Assembly: GCA_050050115.1 (NCBI GenBank)
Contig: JASFUX010000096.1
Coordinates: 1 to 11,979, forward strand
DNA: 11,979 bases
Reading direction: 5' to 3'
Origin: JASFUX01 sp050050115
GTDB lineage: Bacteria > Pseudomonadota > Alphaproteobacteria > Caulobacterales > Maricaulaceae
Part shown: in pieces, positions 1 through 6,831 of the stretch
Position numbering within the stretch: position 1 is the first letter of the stretch
Layout: each line of letters opens with the position of its first letter
The notes under the pieces: model-generated
What the model was told of the DNA's origin: nothing
Database searches by the model: none
Seen by the model: only the letters and a program-made list of their open reading frames with translations
Translations under genes and position numbers: made by a program

Positions 1-1698
1 GCGGGCGATCGCGACGCGCTGGCGCTCGCCGCCCGAGAGCTTCACGCCGCGTTCGCCGACCAGCGTGTCATAGCCCTTCGGCAGCTTGGCGATGAAGTCG
101 TGCGCGTGCGCGCGCTTGGCCGCGTCGACGATCTGCGCCTCGGACGCGTCGGGCCGCGCATAGGCGATGTTCTCGCCGATCGAGCGGTGGAACAGCGCCG
201 GGTCCTGCGGCACGAGCGCGATGGCGCGGCGCAAGGTCGCCTGGGTGACGTCGCGCACGTCTTGCCCGTCGATGCGGATCGCGCCCGCGTCGACGTCGTA
301 GAGCCGCTGGACCAGCTTCACGAAGGTCGACTTGCCCGAGCCGGTCGGTCCGACGAGGGCGACCCGCTCGGCCGGACGGATCGTGAGCGAGAAACCCTCA
401 TAAAGCGCGCCGGCCTGGTTGGCGTAGCCGAAGGCGACGTCGTCGAACGCGATCTCGCCGTCGCCGGGGACGAACGCGGGCGCGCCGGGCTTGTCGTCGA
501 CCTCGAACGGCAGGCGGGCATAGATCGCCGCGTCCTCGAGCTCGTCGATCGAGCGCTGGAGGTTCTGCACTTCCTCGCCGAACCGGCGCATGTAGCCGGC
601 CATCAGCATGCAGGCCGAGATCGCGAAGGCGACGTCGCCGGGGCTGGCGTCGCCTCGCGCCCATCGGTCGACCAGCATGCCGACGAGACCCGCCATCAAC
701 GCCAGCACCGCGATGATCTGCACGAGCCAGGCGTTGACGAACCGCCCCCAGGTGCGTTGCGTGGCCGCGCGCCACTCGCCGGTCTTGAGCGCGAAGCGCG
801 CATCCTCGCGCGCCTCGGCGCCGAAGCTCTTGACCACCGCGTTCGAGCCGATCGCGTCGGCCACCGCGCCGCCGACCGCGGCGTCCTTGCGGTTGCTCTC
901 CTGGTTCGCGGGCCGGATGTAGTTCGCCGACAGAAAGATCGACAGGCCGACGAAGATCGCCAGCACCGCAAGGGCGTAGAGGCCGATGAGCGGCCAGGCG
1001 ACCAGCATGTAGAACGCCAGGCCGAAAAGCACGATCATCGTCGGCACGATGCCGAGAATGATCGTCATGTTGGCCATGTCGTAGGCCCACATCGCCCGGG
1101 TGATCCGCCGCACGATCGCGCCGGGAAAAGCGTTGGCGTGCCAGTCCGCGGAAAACCTCTGCACACGGCCGAAGGTGTGATTCGCCAGGTGCTCCATGTT
1201 GCGCACGGTCATCGGCACCTCGAACCAGCGGATCGCCGTCATCCGGAAGGCGAAGAAGCCCGCCGTCGCGCCAAGGAACAGCGCATAGGCGCGCCAGGCG
1301 CCGTCGACGGCGCCATCGGGTCCGTTCGCCAGCGCATCAACCAGCCGGCCCGAGAGCACGGGCACCAGCAGGTCCGAGACGGTGGCGATCAGCGCGAAGA
1401 CGCACATCGCCGCAAAGCGGCCGGGCAGGCGCATCCAAAGCCCGGCGAGAAAGCCCAGCACCTGCCAGTTCGACAGGGTGCGCGGCGCGTCCTCCTCGTC
1501 GGGCGAGACGAGGTCGGGCGTCGTCGGGTGGGGCGCGTCGGAGTCGAGCGCCGGGTCGGGGCCTTCGTCGCGCGCGGTCTTGCGTCCCGCGCCGTCGCGG
1601 CGCAGTTCGCTGTCCGATGTCGCCGCCGAAACGCTCGTTTGGGCGGACATCTGGGCGGCGCCCGTTTGCGCGCGCGCATCTTGATCGATGTCGGTCAT
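1..1698 (-). CDS. ABC exporter, fused membrane and ATPase domains (C-terminus cut by window edge)
   Basis: This is an ATP-driven inner-membrane exporter half-transporter of the ABCB/MsbA-like architecture, expected to work as a homodimer. The substrate cannot be told from sequence. The minus strand is open from ATG at 1698 to the left edge (566 codons). Residues 1-70 are a polar, acidic, probably disordered cytosolic extension. A six-helix type-1 membrane domain follows from about residue 80 to 380, then the nucleotide-binding domain. Walker A GPTGSGKST is at 450-458, the Q-loop glutamine (VPQDP) at 498, and the ABC signature LSGGERQ at 554-560. Walker B, the D-loop and the H-loop should lie beyond the edge, so roughly 60-80 residues are missing. 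No good Shine-Dalgarno precedes the ATG, but no other in-frame ATG, GTG or TTG was seen back to a stop near 1778. The gene is transcribed away from thiD. The family assignment is firm; a drug or lipid role would be a guess. Confidence 0.93.
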   Translation of the reverse strand, partial: MTDIDQDARAQTGAAQMSAQTSVSAATSDSELRRDGAGRKTARDEGPDPALDSDAPHPTTPDLVSPDEEDAPRTLSNWQVLGFLAGLWMRLPGRFAAMCVFALIATVSDLLVPVLSGRLVDALANGPDGAVDGAWRAYALFLGATAGFFAFRMTAIRWFEVPMTVRNMEHLANHTFGRVQRFSADWHANAFPGAIVRRITRAMWAYDMANMTIILGIVPTMIVLFGLAFYMLVAWPLIGLYALAVLAIFVGLSIFLSANYIRPANQESNRKDAAVGGAVADAIGSNAVVKSFGAEAREDARFALKTGEWRAATQRTWGRFVNAWLVQIIAVLALMAGLVGMLVDRWARGDASPGDVAFAISACMLMAGYMRRFGEEVQNLQRSIDELEDAAIYARLPFEVDDKPGAPAFVPGDGEIAFDDVAFGYANQAGALYEGFSLTIRPAERVALVGPTGSGKSTFVKLVQRLYDVDAGAIRIDGQDVRDVTQATLRRAIALVPQDPALFHRSIGENIAYARPDASEAQIVDAAKRAHAHDFIAKLPKGYDTLVGERGVKLSGGERQRVAIAR

Positions 1699-1848
1699 GG
1701 CATGTTTCGGGAGCTGTGCAGGCCGCTGGACCTTAGATGGGTCGTTGCGCGGCGGATGCGAGCGCCCGCTTTCGTCTTAGATTGAAGAGCCGGGTTCGAC
1801 GGATCTGGTCATGCGCGGGCGGGCCGCGGCAGGGCCGGGCCTTCAGCG

Positions 1849-1874
1849 CGGAGACGTCCGTCGGGGCGTCTCCG
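1849..1874. repeat. Inverted repeat, 8-bp perfect stem
   Basis: CGGAGACG at 1849-1856 pairs perfectly with CGTCTCCG at 1867-1874 around a 10-base loop. No T-run follows on either strand, so it is not a normal intrinsic terminator. It lies about 150 bp upstream of the exporter start and 180 bp upstream of thiD. It could be an operator or part of a transcript leader. The symmetry is seen directly; any function is inference. Confidence 0.45.
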
Positions 1875-1931
1875 TATCAGACGAATCGCAACATGCAGCG
1901 GTGCTCCCGAGTTGGAGGAGCGGCGTTGATA

Positions 1932-1943
1932 CGCCGATCGGCG
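1932..1943. repeat. 12-bp perfect palindrome upstream of thiD
   Basis: CGCCGATCGGCG is self-complementary and lies 113 bp before the thiD start. A dimeric regulator could bind it, but short GC palindromes arise by chance in DNA of this composition, so this is weak evidence for an operator. Confidence 0.25.
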
Positions 1944-2056
1944 CGATTGGTCCAGCCCGGCGCGGTTCGCGCGCGGCGCGGCGTGGCTCAGATGCAATTC
2001 TTTTGGGCGACGGGAGCGCTCGCAAAGCTGCGACGGATCACGTACACCCCCGCGCC

Positions 2057-2860
2057 ATGAGTATTCCGCCCGCCCGCGTCCTCATCGTCGCCGGCTCGGA
2101 CTCCGGCGGCGGCGCCGGGATCCAGGCCGACATCAAGACCGTGACCGCGCTCGGCGGCTACGCGATGACGGCGGTCACCGCGATCACCGTGCAGGACACC
2201 ACCGGCGTGCACGGCGTGCATCCGGTTCCGCTTGATGTGGTCGAAAAGCAGATCGCCTGCGTGCTCGCGGACATCGGCGCGGACGCGATCAAGACCGGCA
2301 TGCTCGGCGACAAGAAGACCGTCGAGCGGGTCGCCAAGGCGCTCTCGGCCGCCGCCGCGCAGACGCCGCTGGTGGTCGATCCGGTGATGGTCGCCAAGGG
2401 CGGCGCGGCGCTTTTGAAAGACGACGCCGTCGGCGCGGTGAAAAAGCATCTGTTGCCGCTCGCCGCCCTCGTCACCCCCAATGCGCCCGAGGCCGCGCGC
2501 CTGACCGGGATCGAGGTCGTCGATCAGGACACCCAGACCGCCGCCGGCCGCGCGCTCCTCGACCTTGGCGCCGAAGCGGCGCTGGTCAAGGGCGGGCACC
2601 TGCCGGGGCCGTCCGTGATCGATGTATTGGTCACCGAGTCCGGCGTCCGCGTGTTCGACAATCCGCGCATCGAGACGACCTCGACCCATGGCACCGGCTG
2701 CACGCTCGCCTCGGCGATCGCGACGGGGCTCGGCCAGGGCATGGCGCTCGAAGGCGTGGTCGAGCGCGCGATCGGCTACGTGCGCGAAGCGATGACCCAT
2801 GCGCCGGGCTTCGGCGCGGGCCACGGCCCGCTCGACCATGGGTGGATGTTGCGGGAGTAG
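2057..2860 (+). CDS. thiD: ThiD, hydroxymethylpyrimidine/phosphomethylpyrimidine kinase
   Basis: This cytosolic kinase phosphorylates 4-amino-5-hydroxymethyl-2-methylpyrimidine and then its monophosphate, giving HMP-PP, the pyrimidine half of thiamine. The 267-residue product matches the usual ThiD length (about 266). Visible ribokinase-fold motifs are the N-terminal GSDSGGGAGIQAD (13-25), the substrate-pocket region GYAMTAVTAITVQDT (34-48), KTGML (79-83), a VVDPVM segment, TPNAPEA, and the anion-hole GTGC (212-215) with the family cysteine at 215. I chose ATG 2057 because conserved sequence starts six residues later. The frame is open upstream to an ATG at 1811, but that stretch would add 82 Arg/Ala-rich residues with no family resemblance. 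The Shine-Dalgarno is poor. No other thi gene is in the window and no THI-box is visible upstream, so a salvage role or separate regulation is possible. It ends one base before the convergent DCC gene. Confidence 0.96.
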   Translation: MSIPPARVLIVAGSDSGGGAGIQADIKTVTALGGYAMTAVTAITVQDTTGVHGVHPVPLDVVEKQIACVLADIGADAIKTGMLGDKKTVERVAKALSAAAAQTPLVVDPVMVAKGGAALLKDDAVGAVKKHLLPLAALVTPNAPEAARLTGIEVVDQDTQTAAGRALLDLGAEAALVKGGHLPGPSVIDVLVTESGVRVFDNPRIETTSTHGTGCTLASAIATGLGQGMALEGVVERAIGYVREAMTHAPGFGAGHGPLDHGWMLRE

Positions 2861-2861
2861 T

Positions 2862-3326
2862 CTATCGCATCAGCCGCCGCTGCAGCTGCGGGTCAGGGAT
2901 GGCGCACATGTCGGTCCGGCCGAACAGGCGATAGCGATTGAGCGCGATCCGGCGGTAGAGCCGGTCCCGCGCGGGCCGGGGCAGGATACGCAACACGAAC
3001 GCCAAACGGCCAAGCCCGCCGAGCCGCCCGCCGGCGCGGATCACCGCCTCGCTCGCCGCCCACGCGCGACCGCCGTCGAGATAGAGCCATGTGTCCTGCT
3101 GGTTAGGATCAAGCCCGTAGTGAACGGCGATCGCGCGGCCGAGGTCGGTCTGAACCGGGCAGATGCGCAGCTCTTCCTTCCGGTCGAGCCGCGCGATCGT
3201 GCGCGCCGCGGTGGAGCAGAGCGCGCACTCGGCGTCCATGAAGACGATGGGGCCCGCGTCGTCGAACGCGGGAACGGCGGGATCGTCGCGGTAAGAGAAG
3301 GGCGCGCGAGGCGTCAGCAGTGACAT
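2862..3326 (-). CDS. DCC-family (DUF393) thiol-disulfide oxidoreductase-like protein
   Basis: This 154-residue protein belongs to the DCC/YuxK family, named for a DxxCxxC motif near the N-terminus and predicted to have a thioredoxin-like fold. The precise reaction of the family is not established. Here the motif is DAECALC, with D31, C34 and C37, after a short beta-strand (PIVFMDAE). The family's other landmarks are present: RICPVQTDLGR (54-64), an aromatic strand WLYLDGG (80-86), and a C-terminal YRRIALNRYRLFGR (124-137) followed by C141. ATG 3326 fits the motif spacing. The gene lies 27 bp downstream of the ABC-2 permease on the same strand and is probably the last gene of that operon. Its stop is separated by one base from the stop of thiD, so no terminator fits between them. 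A transport-linked redox role is only suggested by position. Confidence 0.9.
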   Translation of the reverse strand: MSLLTPRAPFSYRDDPAVPAFDDAGPIVFMDAECALCSTAARTIARLDRKEELRICPVQTDLGRAIAVHYGLDPNQQDTWLYLDGGRAWAASEAVIRAGGRLGGLGRLAFVLRILPRPARDRLYRRIALNRYRLFGRTDMCAIPDPQLQRRLMR

Positions 3327-3353
3327 GCGCCAACTCTAGACCGCGTTGCGCGG

Positions 3354-4169
3354 CTACGTCTTGAGCCGATACCCGGTCTTGAAGATCCACCAGACGATCG
3401 TTGAGCACACGACCAGAAACACCGTCGTCATGCCCAGACTGATCATCGGAGAAACGTCGGCCGAGCCGTAAAAGCTCCAGCGGAAGCCCGAGACCAGGTA
3501 GACCACCGGGTTGAACAGAGTCACCGTCTGCCAGACGGGTGGCAGCATCGAGATCGAATAAAAGCTGCCGCCGAGGAACGTCAGTGGCGTGACGATCAGA
3601 AGCGGCGCGATCTGCAGCTTTTCGAAGTTGTCCGCCCAGATGCCGATGATGAAGCCCAAGAGCGCGAAGGTCACCGAGGTCAGCACCAGAAACAGGATCA
3701 TCACGAACGGATGGTCGATCTGGATCGGCACGAAGAAGGCCGAGGTGATGAGGATGATGAGACCGAGGATAATCGATTTGGTCGCCGCGGCGCCGACGTA
3801 GCCGCCGACGATCTCGAACGTCGAGACGGGCGCCGAGAGAAGCTCGTAGATGGTGCCGGTGAACTTCGGGAAGTAGATGCCGAACGAAGCGTTTGCGACC
3901 GACTGGGTCAACAGCATCAGCATCATCAGGCCCGGCACGATGAAGGCGCCGTACTCGACGCCGTCGATGTTGGGCATGCGCGAGCCGATCGCCGCGCCGA
4001 AGACGACGAAGTAGAGCGCGGTCGAGACCACCGGCGAGAGGATGCTCTGCAGCATGGTGCGGAACCAGCGCGACATCTCATAGCGGTAGATCGCTCGCAT
4101 GGCGCGCAGATTGATCGCCGGCACGGGCGCGTCGGCGCCGGCTTGAGCGGAGGAGGAGGCGTCAGTCAT
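3354..4169 (-). CDS. yadH: ABC-2 type transporter permease, YadH-like
   Basis: This 271-residue inner-membrane permease is the membrane partner of the ATPase encoded just upstream. Residues 1-20 are a polar cytosolic tail. About six hydrophobic segments follow, near 43-62, 74-96, 119-147, 154-178, 188-205 and 241-263. From memory, the stretch around SFYSISMLPPVW (202-213) and NPVVYLVSGFRWSFYG (220-235) is the conserved C-terminal block of the E. coli YadH/NodJ-type ABC-2 permeases, and the length is close to theirs (about 256). The start ATG shares its A with the TGA of the ATPase gene (TGATG), and a strong GAGGAG Shine-Dalgarno lies 6 bases ahead, a classic sign of translational coupling. 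Related systems export polysaccharides, lipo-oligosaccharides or drugs; the substrate here cannot be inferred. Confidence 0.93.
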   Translation of the reverse strand: MTDASSSAQAGADAPVPAINLRAMRAIYRYEMSRWFRTMLQSILSPVVSTALYFVVFGAAIGSRMPNIDGVEYGAFIVPGLMMLMLLTQSVANASFGIYFPKFTGTIYELLSAPVSTFEIVGGYVGAAATKSIILGLIILITSAFFVPIQIDHPFVMILFLVLTSVTFALLGFIIGIWADNFEKLQIAPLLIVTPLTFLGGSFYSISMLPPVWQTVTLFNPVVYLVSGFRWSFYGSADVSPMISLGMTTVFLVVCSTIVWWIFKTGYRLKT

Positions 4170-5092
4170 CAGTGGCTCCTCACCAGTGATACGAAAATCT
4201 CTTCGAGCGAGCTTGAGGTGGTGTTGAGGTCTTTCACCCGAATGCCGGCTTCGTTGAGCCCCGCCAGCAGCGAGGTGATCCCGGTGCGGTCGGCGCGCGT
4301 GTCGTAGGTGTAGGTCAGGTTTTCGCCGTCCTCGGAGAGTTCCAGGCCGTGATCGCTCAAGGCCGCGGGCACTGCGTGGAGACGTTCTTGGAGCTGCAAG
4401 GAGAGCTGCTTCTTGCCCATCTTGCGCATCAGCTCGGCCTTCTCCTCGACCAGGACGATCTCGCCCTTGGAGATCACGCCGACGCGGTCGGCCATTTCCT
4501 CGGCCTCTTCGATGTAGTGCGTGGTCAAGATGATGGTCACGCCCTGGGCGCGCATCTCATTGATCAGCTCCCACATGCCCTGCCTCAACTCGACGTCGAC
4601 GCCGGCCGTGGGTTCGTCCAGGAACAAGATCTTTGGTTCGTGCGCGAGCGCCTTGGCGATCATCACGCGGCGCATCATCCCGCCCGACAGCGCCCGGATC
4701 TGCTCGTTGCGCTTGTCGTAGAGCGAGAGATCTTTGAGGACCTTTTCGATCACCTTCGGATTGGAAGGCTTGCCGAAGAGGCCGCGCGAATGGCGGACCG
4801 AGTTCCACACCGTCTCGAAGATGTCGTTCGACATCTGCTGCGGCACGAGGCCGATCTCGGATCTGGCGGCGCGAAACTCCTTGACCACGTCATGGCCGTT
4901 GGCGAGCACGGTTCCGCCCGTGGGGTTCACGGTGCCGCAAATGATCGAGATCAGCGTGGTCTTGCCCGCGCCGTTGGGGCCGAGCAGGGCGAAGATCTCG
5001 CCGCGCCGGATTTCCAGATCAACGTTCTTGAGCGCCTGCAGCCCGCCCGCGTAGGTCTTGGAGAGATTCTGAACGGATATGACCGGTTCCAT
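4169..5092 (-). CDS. yadG: ABC transporter ATP-binding protein, YadG-like
   Basis: This is the cytosolic ATPase subunit that powers the ABC-2 permease encoded immediately downstream. All catalytic motifs are intact in the 307-residue product: Walker A GPNGAGKTT (38-46), Q-loop glutamine in VPQQ (85), signature LSGGM (135-139), Walker B ILFLDE (155-160), D-loop AGVD (163-166) and H-loop histidine in LTTH (192). The C-terminal ~90 residues form the small accessory domain typical of ABC-2 ATPases (YadG, NodI and DrrA types), ending in SLEEIFVSLV. I chose ATG 5092 because the first strand (ISVQNLSKTY) begins four residues later and the length matches YadG (308). An upstream in-frame ATG at 5182 would add 30 residues of GC-rich noise. 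A G-rich stretch precedes the chosen start. The stop overlaps the permease start by one base. Confidence 0.95.
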   Translation of the reverse strand: MEPVISVQNLSKTYAGGLQALKNVDLEIRRGEIFALLGPNGAGKTTLISIICGTVNPTGGTVLANGHDVVKEFRAARSEIGLVPQQMSNDIFETVWNSVRHSRGLFGKPSNPKVIEKVLKDLSLYDKRNEQIRALSGGMMRRVMIAKALAHEPKILFLDEPTAGVDVELRQGMWELINEMRAQGVTIILTTHYIEEAEEMADRVGVISKGEIVLVEEKAELMRKMGKKQLSLQLQERLHAVPAALSDHGLELSEDGENLTYTYDTRADRTGITSLLAGLNEAGIRVKDLNTTSSSLEEIFVSLVRSH

Positions 5093-5124
5093 GAGGCCCC
5101 CGCTTGGCCCGGCGCGTGAAGAAG

Positions 5125-5145
5125 CGGGCCGCTTATAGCGGCCCG
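5125..5145. repeat. 9-bp inverted repeat upstream of yadG
   Basis: CGGGCCGCT and AGCGGCCCG are perfect complements around the 3-base centre TAT. The element lies 33 bp before the yadG start and 68 bp past the peptidase stop. Neither strand has a following T-tract, so a canonical Rho-independent terminator is not supported. It could be an operator or a leader hairpin for yadG, or an imperfect terminator for the peptidase gene. Confidence 0.45.
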
Positions 5146-5194
5146 GACCGGGGAGAGATAGGGCGCGCGAGGAGAAGCGCAAGAGCGAGGCGGG

Positions 5195-5210
5195 CGCGCG
5201 TCGGCGCGCG
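5195..5210 (-). terminator. Possible weak stem just after the M28 peptidase stop
   Basis: A 6-bp CGCGCG stem with a 4-base loop begins two bases after the peptidase stop on the minus strand. Its stem is all GC but short, and CCCGCC rather than a U-run follows, so termination would be inefficient or Rho-dependent at best. CG repeats of this kind are common by chance here. Confidence 0.18.
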
Positions 5211-5212
5211 GC

Positions 5213-6748
5213 CTATGGGTCGAGTTCGCCGACGTCCGCCGCCAGCACGGCGTCGAGGAAGCGCCTGTAGAAGTGCGCTGCGCGCGTCAGGCCTTCGACC
5301 GAGATCGTCTCCAACACGTCCCCGCTGGTGTGATAGAGCGCGCCCGAGTGGATCGCCTGAACGCGCGGAACGCCTAGAGGTTCATAACCCCTGAGATCGC
5401 CCGGGACCGCCTCGCGGTATTCCTCGATCAGCGCAAAACCGGTCGCCGCCTGCGCCTCGCGCGCAGTCTGCACCAGGAACGGCGCCATGTTGGAGATGCC
5501 GAAGCTCATCGGCTGCTCGCGCGGATAGACCTCCCAGGTCACCGCATCGATCTCGTACTGGGCGACGTGCTCGAGGTTGAGGACCAGCACCGCGCGCTCG
5601 GCGAGGTCAGGGTTCATCGCGACGAAGTTCGACGCGCCGTTGAGGCCCCGGCTGTGGTGCCCGGCGCTGGCGACGAAGACCATCGTGCGCGCCGGCGGCG
5701 TCTCGGCCGATCCGTAGTGGCGCGCCAGCGCGATCAGTGTGGCGAGCCCGTCGGCGTTGTCGCCCGCGCCGTCGAACCAGCCGTCGAGGTGCGCGTTGAC
5801 GATGACGACCTCGTTGCTCTCCCCTGGGAGCACGCCGACGACGTTGTGCGCGGTGAGACCGGAGAGGTTTTCGGCGTCGAGGGTCATCGACGCGCGGACC
5901 TCGCCCGGAGCGGCTTCGGCGATGTGTTCGATCAGCCAGGCGCCGTCTGCGCCGCCGATGTTGAAGCAAGGCCCGCCGCAGCCGCCGAAATCGTAGACAT
6001 GCATGTTGCCGGCCTGCTCGACGACATTGATCACGGCGAGCGCGCCGTCATTGATCAGCGCTTGGGCGGACTCCCGCATCAAGGTGCGCGCCGTGTAGGC
6101 GCTGCGCTCCGGGCGGACGGACTGCACGGCGATCATGCCCGAAACATCGGGGTCCGCGCGGCTCGCGGCGGGACCGACGTAGACCAAGGGTGCTTCGAGC
6201 CGCTCGCCCAATATGAACGAGCCGTAGGTCGGCACGGCGGAGCCGAGGGCCCGAGCGTCGGCGCCGCCATTCTCTGCGTTCAGATTGACCAACACGCGCC
6301 AGCGGTGCGGGAACCACATGTCTTCGGACGCGCTGAACTCTTGGACCTCCACGTTCTCAAGCCCAGCGGCTTGGAATTGCTCGCCGACCCAGCGGGCGGC
6401 CTCGGCGGCGGCGGGGCGGCCGGAGATGCGGCCCCAGAACTGGGAGCCGCTCTGCTGGTCCCGCTGCGAGAAGCCGACAATCTCGGCGACATTCTCGAGG
6501 ATTGCCGCGCCGTTTAGCTCGGGCGCAGCCGGATCGTCCGGCGCAGGCGCGACATCGAAGGCGGCTTCGCCGATCGCGCCAAGGCTGGGTGGGCTTTGAA
6601 GAAGCGAAACGTCGATGACGACGTTCGGACTAGGCGACGCGTCTTCCGCTTGCGCGAGCGCCGGCGAGACTCCGGGCAGGAAACCTGCAAGGACCGCGCT
6701 AGCGATCATGCCGACGCGCGGAGCAGTTCCGCGATTTGCAGTGATCAT
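5213..6748 (-). CDS. Secreted M28-family (aminopeptidase-type) zinc peptidase with altered catalytic motif
   Basis: This 511-residue protein has an export signal (hydrophobic 14-30, likely cleavage after AQA, residue 34), so it acts in the periplasm or outside. The middle (about 180-290) looks like a protease-associated (PA) insert, with a GGCGGPC segment (C257, C261) that could form a disulfide. The peptidase core follows: HLDG (H320), GAGDNADG (D330), NLEH (E393) and YHTSGDV (H473) align with the M28 metal ligands His, Asp, Asp/Glu and His. At the place of the usual Glu-Glu (catalytic base plus ligand) the sequence reads SAGHHSRGLNG, with H364-H365. The fold assignment is strong, but activity and metal content are open. 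GGGAGG lies just upstream of ATG 6748 with suitable spacing. The gene is 83 bp downstream of the VWA gene on the same strand and probably co-transcribed with it. It could be a divergent active enzyme or a pseudo-peptidase. Confidence 0.88.
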   Translation of the reverse strand: MITANRGTAPRVGMIASAVLAGFLPGVSPALAQAEDASPSPNVVIDVSLLQSPPSLGAIGEAAFDVAPAPDDPAAPELNGAAILENVAEIVGFSQRDQQSGSQFWGRISGRPAAAEAARWVGEQFQAAGLENVEVQEFSASEDMWFPHRWRVLVNLNAENGGADARALGSAVPTYGSFILGERLEAPLVYVGPAASRADPDVSGMIAVQSVRPERSAYTARTLMRESAQALINDGALAVINVVEQAGNMHVYDFGGCGGPCFNIGGADGAWLIEHIAEAAPGEVRASMTLDAENLSGLTAHNVVGVLPGESNEVVIVNAHLDGWFDGAGDNADGLATLIALARHYGSAETPPARTMVFVASAGHHSRGLNGASNFVAMNPDLAERAVLVLNLEHVAQYEIDAVTWEVYPREQPMSFGISNMAPFLVQTAREAQAATGFALIEEYREAVPGDLRGYEPLGVPRVQAIHSGALYHTSGDVLETISVEGLTRAAHFYRRFLDAVLAADVGELDP

Positions 6749-6831
6749 CCTCGATCCTCCCTAAACAGACCTCCGCTTGCCGCGTCCAATGGCAGAATGC
6801 ATTTCGCCGCGCTCAACGCACCCTGCGTCGC

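Larger units (their letters stand above)
1699..2056. other. Divergent intergenic region between ABC exporter and thiD
   Basis: These 358 bases separate two divergent starts and should hold both promoters. Reading frames across it look like Arg/Ala-rich GC noise, including an in-frame extension of thiD back to 1811, so I call no gene. I looked for a TPP (THI-box) riboswitch ahead of thiD and saw neither the CTGAGA-like nor the ACCTGAT-like core. Two symmetric elements are listed separately. No convincing -35/-10 pair could be fixed by eye. Confidence 0.6.
5093..5212. other. 120-bp gap between M28 peptidase and yadG; possible weak promoter
   Basis: This stretch carries two hairpin-forming elements, listed separately. 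Reading toward yadG there is a loose promoter-like pair, TTGCGC then TATCTC with a 16-base spacer (roughly 5151-5178 on the minus strand). The hexamers are poor, so this is speculation. It matters because it decides whether yadG-yadH-DCC is its own operon or the tail of the VWA-peptidase transcript. Confidence 0.3.

Noticed and set aside
100..1785. 561-codon plus-strand open frame opposite the ABC exporter
   Set aside because: Its product is Arg/Asp/Gly-rich with no recognisable domain, while the opposite strand encodes clear Walker A and LSGGERQ motifs. It is a mirror of codon bias in GC-rich DNA.
1900..2000. Possible tRNA-like fold (GGTTCG and short stems) upstream of thiD
   Set aside because: No acceptor stem, anticodon arm or 3' CCA could be fitted; the GGTTCG match is isolated.
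1811..2056. N-terminal extension of thiD to an upstream in-frame ATG
   Set aside because: It would add 82 residues unlike any ThiD N-terminus. Starting at 2057 gives the standard length and puts GSDSGGG at the usual position.
1988..2839. 283-codon minus-strand frame opposite thiD
   Set aside because: It lies opposite an intact full-length ThiD and shows only Arg/Gly/Asp-rich composition.
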